Assembly (NCBI RefSeq): GCF_000931445.1
Contig: NZ_CP010849.1
Location: forward strand, 3,658,001 to 3,722,000
DNA from: Streptomyces cyaneogriseus subsp. noncyanogenus
Lineage (GTDB): Bacteria; Actinomycetota; Actinomycetes; Streptomycetales; Streptomycetaceae
Length of the DNA: 64,000 nt
Direction: 5' to 3'
Below the pieces are notes generated by a model that saw nothing but the letters and a program-made list of their open reading frames with translations, had not been told where the DNA came from and did not search any database. Within the stretch, counting starts at the first letter, position 1, and each line of letters starts with the position of its first letter. Positions 59,564 through 64,000 of the stretch are shown here, piece by piece. The translations under genes were made by a program, and so were the position numbers.

Positions 59564-62500
59564 CGTCTTGCCGCGCCTTCTCGCCGCCGTGCGGGCCCAC
59601 GTCGGCGACGCGGACCCGACCCTGCTCGCCGACGCCGCCTGGCTGGCCGCGAGCCGCGCCGCGGCCACCGACGCCGAGGAAGCGCCCGGTCCCGAGGCGT
59701 TCGGCGAGCCGGAGCCGGACCGCCCCGCCGCCGGCCCGCGGACCGACGTCGCCGGTGCCCCCGCGTCGCCGCCGGCCGCGCGCCCCGCGCCCGTGTCCGT
59801 CCGGCGCCCCGACGGCACCACGCCCGTGCGGGGCGTACCGCTCTCCGTGCAGCGCCCCGCCCCTCTCCCCGAGGCGCTGGCCCTCGCCCGGGCGCTCCGG
59901 CCGTTCCGCAGGCCCTGGCCGGGCGGCACCCGCACCCGGCTCGACCTCGACGCGACCATCGACCACTACGCCCGCAGCGGCACCCTGGTACCCGTCTTCA
60001 GCCGGGCCCCCGAGCGGTGGTTCGAGGTCATCCTCGTCGTGGACACCTCCGTGACCATGGCCCTGTGGGAGGACCTGGCGCAGGCGCTGAGCCGCCTCAT
60101 GGAGGGCCTGGGCGCCTTCCGCGCCGTCCACACCTGGCGCCTCACCTGGCGGGACCTGGAGCCCCGGCTCCACGATCACCGGGGGCACACGGTCCCCCCG
60201 CACCGGGCGGCGCAGCACAGCGGAAGCCCCAGGGGCAGGCGGCTGATCCTGGTGCTCACCGACTGCGCGGCTCCCGGCTGGCGGCGGGACGAGCCGTGGC
60301 ACATGCTCCGCGCCTGGGGGCGCTCCGCTCCCCTCGCCCTCGTCGATCCCCTCCCCCGGCGCCTGTGGCACCGTTCCGCCCTGGACCACCCGCCCTGCCG
60401 GGCCGTGGGGCCCTATCCCGCCGCCCCCACCGCCGCGCTGCGCCCCGCCGACCGTGCGTCCACCGGGCCACTCGGAGGCGGGCAGGTCTTACCGACGCTG
60501 ACACCCACCCCGCACTCCCTGCGCGCCTGGGCGCACACCGTGATGCGAGCGGACGCGGAGGGGTGCGAGGCGGTCTTCGTGCCGCGCGGGGGCCGTCCGC
60601 GCCGGCAGCGGGACGGCACCGACGCGCCCTCCCCCGCGGCGATGGCCGACGCCTTCGTCCGTACGGCGCCACCGGCCGCGGTCCGGCTGGCCGTCCTGGC
60701 GTCGACGCTGACCAGCTTCACGGTCCCGATGCTCAAAGTGCTGCGCGAGCGGGCCCTGCCGGAGACCCGCCTTTCCGACCTCGCCGAAGTGCTCAGCAGC
60801 GGACTCCTCACCGTTTCACGTGAAACAGGCCATGAACCCGTGCTGAGCTTCACCCCCACTGCCCAGGAGCGGCTGCACCGGGAGCTGACCCGCCGCGACG
60901 CCCGGCTCGTCCATCAGGCGATGAGCGCGCACCTCGCCGACCATCCCCACGCACCGCACGGCATCCAGGCCGTCCTGCACACCCCGGAGGCGGCGAGCAG
61001 GCTGCCCGCCGACCTCCAGCCCTTCGCGGAGGCCGGTACGGCCGCGCTGCGCATGCTGGGCCTGCACACCGCGTCCCGTCCCACGACGGATGGGCCCCCG
61101 CCCGCGCCGACGGCCGCGCGGGCGGGGGCCGACGCACCGGGAGAAGCCCCGGTCACAACGGGCACGCCGGGCCAGGCCCCGTCCGGAATGCCCGCGCCGG
61201 GCGACCCGGCGGCCAGCCTCCCCGCCACGCGGCCGACGGCGGGTGAGCTGGTCTTCGCCGGGTCACGCACCGAGCGCCGGGGATTCCTCCGCCGTCTTCA
61301 GGACCTCTTCCGGGTGGGGCGCGTGACGGACGGCGCCCCGGAGCCGTCCGAGCGCGACATCGTCCTGGAGCTGGCACGCGGCGGACTGGAGCATCTCATC
61401 CACCAGATGCTCGACCCCGGGCCGTCCTGGTCGCGCCTGTGGCCGGACGACCCGCGCCAGGTCGGGCCGTACCGGTTGTACGCCCGCTACCTCGGCGGAT
61501 GGTCGCGCGTGGTGATGTTCCTGGGGCTCGACACCGAGGGCGGGACCGTGACGGTACGGGTACCGCTCAGCACGGGCCGGGAGGTCGCCGAGTCGCTGAT
61601 CCGCACCGAGGCGGAGGCGCTGACCCGGCTGGCGGGCGCGCACGCCCCCAGGCTGCTGGGCCACAGCGTCGAGGACTCCCCGCCCTGGATCGCGGCGGAG
61701 TGCGCCCACCGCCGGGAGGAGGGCGGCCCGCGGCCCCGCCCCGCGCCGAACCTCCGCCTCCTCCTGGAGGAGCGGGGGGCGCTGGGGGAGGCCGCGCTGC
61801 TGCGTCTGGGGCGGGACCTGGCCGAGGCGCTGCGCCACGCCCACGGCGCCGGGCTGGTCCATGGCTCGCTGGCACCCCACTGTGTCCTGCTCCCCGACCG
61901 GGGCGTTCAGCTCGTCGGCTGGATGACGGCCTCCGTGGACGGCGTGCCCAGCCCGCTGCGGGACGCGTTCCGCCGGGATGTCGATTTCGAGGCCCGCGAG
62001 GCGCAGGGAAGCCTCGGTGTCACCATGGCGAGCGACGTGTACGCGGTGGGGGCGATCCTCTTCACCGCCGCGACCGGGCAGTGGGCGGGCCGGCTGTCCT
62101 CCGGTACGCCGCGCGACGCCTGGGAGCGAGCGGGCATGGACGGAACGCTCGGTGACGTCCTCAGCGGCTGCCTGGACCCGGATCCGGCGGGCCGGCCCAC
62201 GGCCGCCGAGCTCGCCGGGGCGTTCGCCGACCGGGCCGGCCGTCCCAGGCCCCGGGTCCGGCGCGAGAGGGGGCCCGTCCCCGCTCAGGACGCTCCGGCG
62301 TGGGATCCGGTCCCGCCCGAACGGGACCGCCGGTGGTTTCCCCGACGGGACACGTTCACGCTGGGCGGCCGTGTCACCGACTGCCATCTCTACGAGGGCG
62401 ACGGCACCCGGGCCATCCCCGAGCGGAACGTCCTCGTGCACCACCTGGCCGAACACGTCGAACTGCCCCCCGAGGTCCGGGGATGGCGTGCGGAGATCGA

Positions 62501-63347
62501 GGCGGAGGAGGCGCGCAAGGCGGCGGCGGGCGAGCCGCACCGCTGGAACAGCCCCCGGTTCGCCCTGGAGGGCATCACCGTCGCCCGCACCGCCGACCAG
62601 GGCGAGCCGGTCGTCCATCTGAAACTGCGGGACGCGGACTACTACGACTTCCTGGCCGCCTCGCTCAACCTCGACCGCCCTCGCCCGGGCGACGGCCTCA
62701 CGCTCCGCCGCCTCCATCTGGAGAACAGGGACCCGGTGCACGCCCCCGCGTTCCTCTCCAGCAGCTTCGGAGTGATCGTGGCGGTGGAGACCGGGGCCGA
62801 CGGCAAGATGCTCTTCGCCCGGAGCAGCCCCTACGTGGCGGGGCATCCCCGGAGGTGGAACGCGTCCGTCAGCGAGGGCCTGTCGGGGGCCCACGACCTT
62901 CCCGGGGACGGCTCGCCGATCAGTTTCCACGCGACGGCGCGCCGGGCGCTGCGGGAGGAGCTGGGGGTCACCGCGGAGGACCGGGTGGAGCTCGAACTCC
63001 TCGCCTTCGGGCTGGATCTCCGCCTCCACCAGTGGGCGGCGTTCTTCCGGGCGGTCCTGCCCGACCTGGGCGAGGAGGACCTGCGCAGGCGCTGGGCCCG
63101 GGGGGTGGAGGACAAGTGGGAGCACGACAGCCACGCCTTCGTACCGGCCGAACCGGACTCCGTCCTCGACTTCATCCTGGAGCGGCCGGAGAGGGCGTGG
63201 GCACCGTGCGCCCCGGCGCTGTTCTACCTGGCGCTGGTGCGGGGCGCGGTGGTCCGCCGCGGCGGGGACCCCGCGGGCCGGCTCGACGTGGAGGCCGCCG
63301 AGCGCCGGGCGCGCCGGCGCCACGGGGAGGCCGGTCCGGCCGAATAG
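59556..63347 (+). CDS. vWA-like / pseudokinase / Nudix-like fusion protein
   Basis: A 1263-residue protein whose N-terminal half resembles the SAV_2336-type family. A vWA-like domain has the MIDAS motif DTSVT at 163-167 and LVLTDCA with Asp236. A helical region (about 360-480) and a Pro/Ala linker precede a kinase fold (about 635-885) with a glycine-rich strand, but HRD has become HGS (His769) and DFG has become VGW, so it is a pseudokinase. The last 300 residues include GVIVAVETG (about 1072) and ARRALREELGV (about 1126-1136), a Nudix-box-like core. A TTA codon is present at 60489-60491 (codon 312). GTG 59556 overlaps the MoxR stop by 8 bases. Confidence 0.8.
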   Translation: MTDVLPRLLAAVRAHVGDADPTLLADAAWLAASRAAATDAEEAPGPEAFGEPEPDRPAAGPRTDVAGAPASPPAARPAPVSVRRPDGTTPVRGVPLSVQRPAPLPEALALARALRPFRRPWPGGTRTRLDLDATIDHYARSGTLVPVFSRAPERWFEVILVVDTSVTMALWEDLAQALSRLMEGLGAFRAVHTWRLTWRDLEPRLHDHRGHTVPPHRAAQHSGSPRGRRLILVLTDCAAPGWRRDEPWHMLRAWGRSAPLALVDPLPRRLWHRSALDHPPCRAVGPYPAAPTAALRPADRASTGPLGGGQVLPTLTPTPHSLRAWAHTVMRADAEGCEAVFVPRGGRPRRQRDGTDAPSPAAMADAFVRTAPPAAVRLAVLASTLTSFTVPMLKVLRERALPETRLSDLAEVLSSGLLTVSRETGHEPVLSFTPTAQERLHRELTRRDARLVHQAMSAHLADHPHAPHGIQAVLHTPEAASRLPADLQPFAEAGTAALRMLGLHTASRPTTDGPPPAPTAARAGADAPGEAPVTTGTPGQAPSGMPAPGDPAASLPATRPTAGELVFAGSRTERRGFLRRLQDLFRVGRVTDGAPEPSERDIVLELARGGLEHLIHQMLDPGPSWSRLWPDDPRQVGPYRLYARYLGGWSRVVMFLGLDTEGGTVTVRVPLSTGREVAESLIRTEAEALTRLAGAHAPRLLGHSVEDSPPWIAAECAHRREEGGPRPRPAPNLRLLLEERGALGEAALLRLGRDLAEALRHAHGAGLVHGSLAPHCVLLPDRGVQLVGWMTASVDGVPSPLRDAFRRDVDFEAREAQGSLGVTMASDVYAVGAILFTAATGQWAGRLSSGTPRDAWERAGMDGTLGDVLSGCLDPDPAGRPTAAELAGAFADRAGRPRPRVRRERGPVPAQDAPAWDPVPPERDRRWFPRRDTFTLGGRVTDCHLYEGDGTRAIPERNVLVHHLAEHVELPPEVRGWRAEIEAEEARKAAAGEPHRWNSPRFALEGITVARTADQGEPVVHLKLRDADYYDFLAASLNLDRPRPGDGLTLRRLHLENRDPVHAPAFLSSSFGVIVAVETGADGKMLFARSSPYVAGHPRRWNASVSEGLSGAHDLPGDGSPISFHATARRALREELGVTAEDRVELELLAFGLDLRLHQWAAFFRAVLPDLGEEDLRRRWARGVEDKWEHDSHAFVPAEPDSVLDFILERPERAWAPCAPALFYLALVRGAVVRRGGDPAGRLDVEAAERRARRRHGEAGPAE
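60813..60826. promoter_or_regulatory. parS-like ParB-binding site
   Basis: GTTTCACGTGAAAC, a perfect 14-bp palindrome identical to the core of the bacterial parS consensus that ParB binds. It is embedded in frame in the 1263-residue protein, encoding VSRET. In Streptomyces, parS sites cluster around oriC, so one here fits a region within several hundred kb of the origin. Confidence 0.8.
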
Positions 63348-63390
63348 GGCTGCCCGCCGTGTCGGTCCCGGGGCGGACGCCGCCCGGCCG

Positions 63391-63795
63391 TCACACCCCG
63401 GCCCGCCGTCCGTCCCGGGTGAGCGCGGCGATCACGGCGGACAGGGCGACGGTCGCGGCCAGGCTGCCCGCCGCGACCATCATCACGCCGATCATGAACA
63501 GGCCGCTGCCGTCGTCCGACCAGTCGTAGCAGGAAGCCACGGTCAGGCCCGCCGTGGTGCCCACCACCGCGCTCGCGAAGAAGCGCCGGTACGCCGCCCA
63601 GCCCACCGGTACCAGCAGGGTCAGCACCAGCCCGATCACCTGCCACGCCTCGTACGGGCCGGTCGTCGTGCCGTCGGGGTGCTCGTCGCGGTGCTGGTCC
63701 CAGCCCAGCCAGCCGGCCCACGCGGTCAGCGTCACCGCGGCCACCACGAGGGCCGACACCGTCTCGGGGGCGTACTTCCGTAGTCCTTGGCTCAT
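63391..63795 (-). CDS. small integral membrane protein
   Basis: A 134-residue protein with four hydrophobic segments: about 12-31 (ETVSALVVAAVTLTAWAGWLG), 52-68 (VIGLVLTLLVPVGWAAY), 73-90 and 100-120 (MIGVMMVAAGSLAATVALSAV). A short acidic/His loop follows the first helix. No family recognised. ATG at 63793-63795. It converges on the fusion protein gene and may be unrelated to the conflict operon. Confidence 0.72.
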   Translation of the reverse strand: MSQGLRKYAPETVSALVVAAVTLTAWAGWLGWDQHRDEHPDGTTTGPYEAWQVIGLVLTLLVPVGWAAYRRFFASAVVGTTAGLTVASCYDWSDDGSGLFMIGVMMVAAGSLAATVALSAVIAALTRDGRRAGV

Positions 63796-63940
63796 GGGCC
63801 CAGCGTTCCGGCTCGCCGCATCACCGGCCAGAGCGCACGTACTCAGCTCTTCCGAGTACCTCGCCCATGGCCGGGCCGCGGCCCCGGACCCCGCGTGCCC
63901 GGCGCGGGGGCGTCGCGCCGGGCACCCGGCCCCGACCGCC

Positions 63941-64000
63941 CGGCGCAGGCGTGCGAAGGCCCGGCCTCCGCGGCGCAGGCGTGCGAAGGCCCGGCCTCCC
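63941..64000. repeat. 30-bp direct repeat at the right edge
   Basis: Two exact copies of a 29-base unit beginning CGGCGCAGGCGTGCGAAGG (63941-63969 and 63971-63999), one base apart. The array may continue beyond the window. Confidence 0.85.

Overview
The window is Streptomyces chromosome. It shows very high GC with G or C at most third codon positions, frequent GTG starts behind GGAGG-type ribosome binding sites, and many ATGA or GTGA stop-start overlaps. It also carries the developmental markers bldG, crp and wblA. From about 1 to 46.5 kb the gene order matches, as far as I recall, the conserved S. coelicolor core from topA to wblA and its neighbouring penicillin-binding protein. That comparison is from memory and was not searched.

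Core, left to right. The 5' part of topA (minus strand) is followed by a methyltransferase, a lipoprotein, the proton-pumping pyrophosphatase hppA and the bldG anti-sigma/antagonist pair. A DEAD-type helicase is divergent from bldG. A compact minus-strand Tad-type secretion operon (10.5-16 kb: ssd/cpaE-like, tadA, tadB, tadC, Flp-like peptide, tadE, tadG-like) follows. Next come two RNA genes around a HAD phosphatase: a 6C RNA (minus) and a probable 6S-like RNA (plus). After these lie a Fic-like protein, a CooC-like ATPase, a lipoprotein deacetylase and a SulP-STAS-carbonic anhydrase fusion. The run continues with acsA, nhaA, a holin-like protein, two epoxide-hydrolase-like enzymes, a MarP-like periplasmic protease, Nudix enzymes, nth, crp, an MBL-fold hydrolase, RidA, two ArsA-type ATPases, wblA, a bifunctional PBP, a YqeY protein and a metallophosphoesterase.

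At 46.45 kb lies tRNA-Pro(CGG), followed directly by a 38-bp perfect palindrome. From here the sequence changes character. It has more A/T at wobble positions, decayed genes and accessory functions, consistent with an island anchored at the tRNA, although no second attachment copy was found. The 46.6-54.3 kb part holds a 5'-truncated D-amino-acid oxidase and an APH-like kinase. It also holds a candidate peptide-modification locus (a 55-residue peptide gene, a JmjC/cupin oxygenase and an aldo/keto reductase), an anti-sigma-type ATPase, a frameshifted zinc-ribbon gene, a helix-turn-helix regulator and a serine hydrolase.

The most interesting system is at 56.5-63.3 kb: four overlapping plus-strand genes that look like a vWA-MoxR-VMAP conflict system. 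They encode a two-helix membrane protein, a VMAP-like protein, a MoxR AAA+ ATPase, and a 1263-residue protein combining a vWA-like domain, a pseudokinase and a Nudix-like domain. A short glycine/alanine/asparagine motif occurs twice in the membrane protein and once near the N-terminus of the VMAP protein. It may be a homotypic, amyloid-like signalling motif. Both large genes carry one TTA codon, so the system may depend on bldA. A perfect 14-bp parS-like palindrome lies inside the largest gene.
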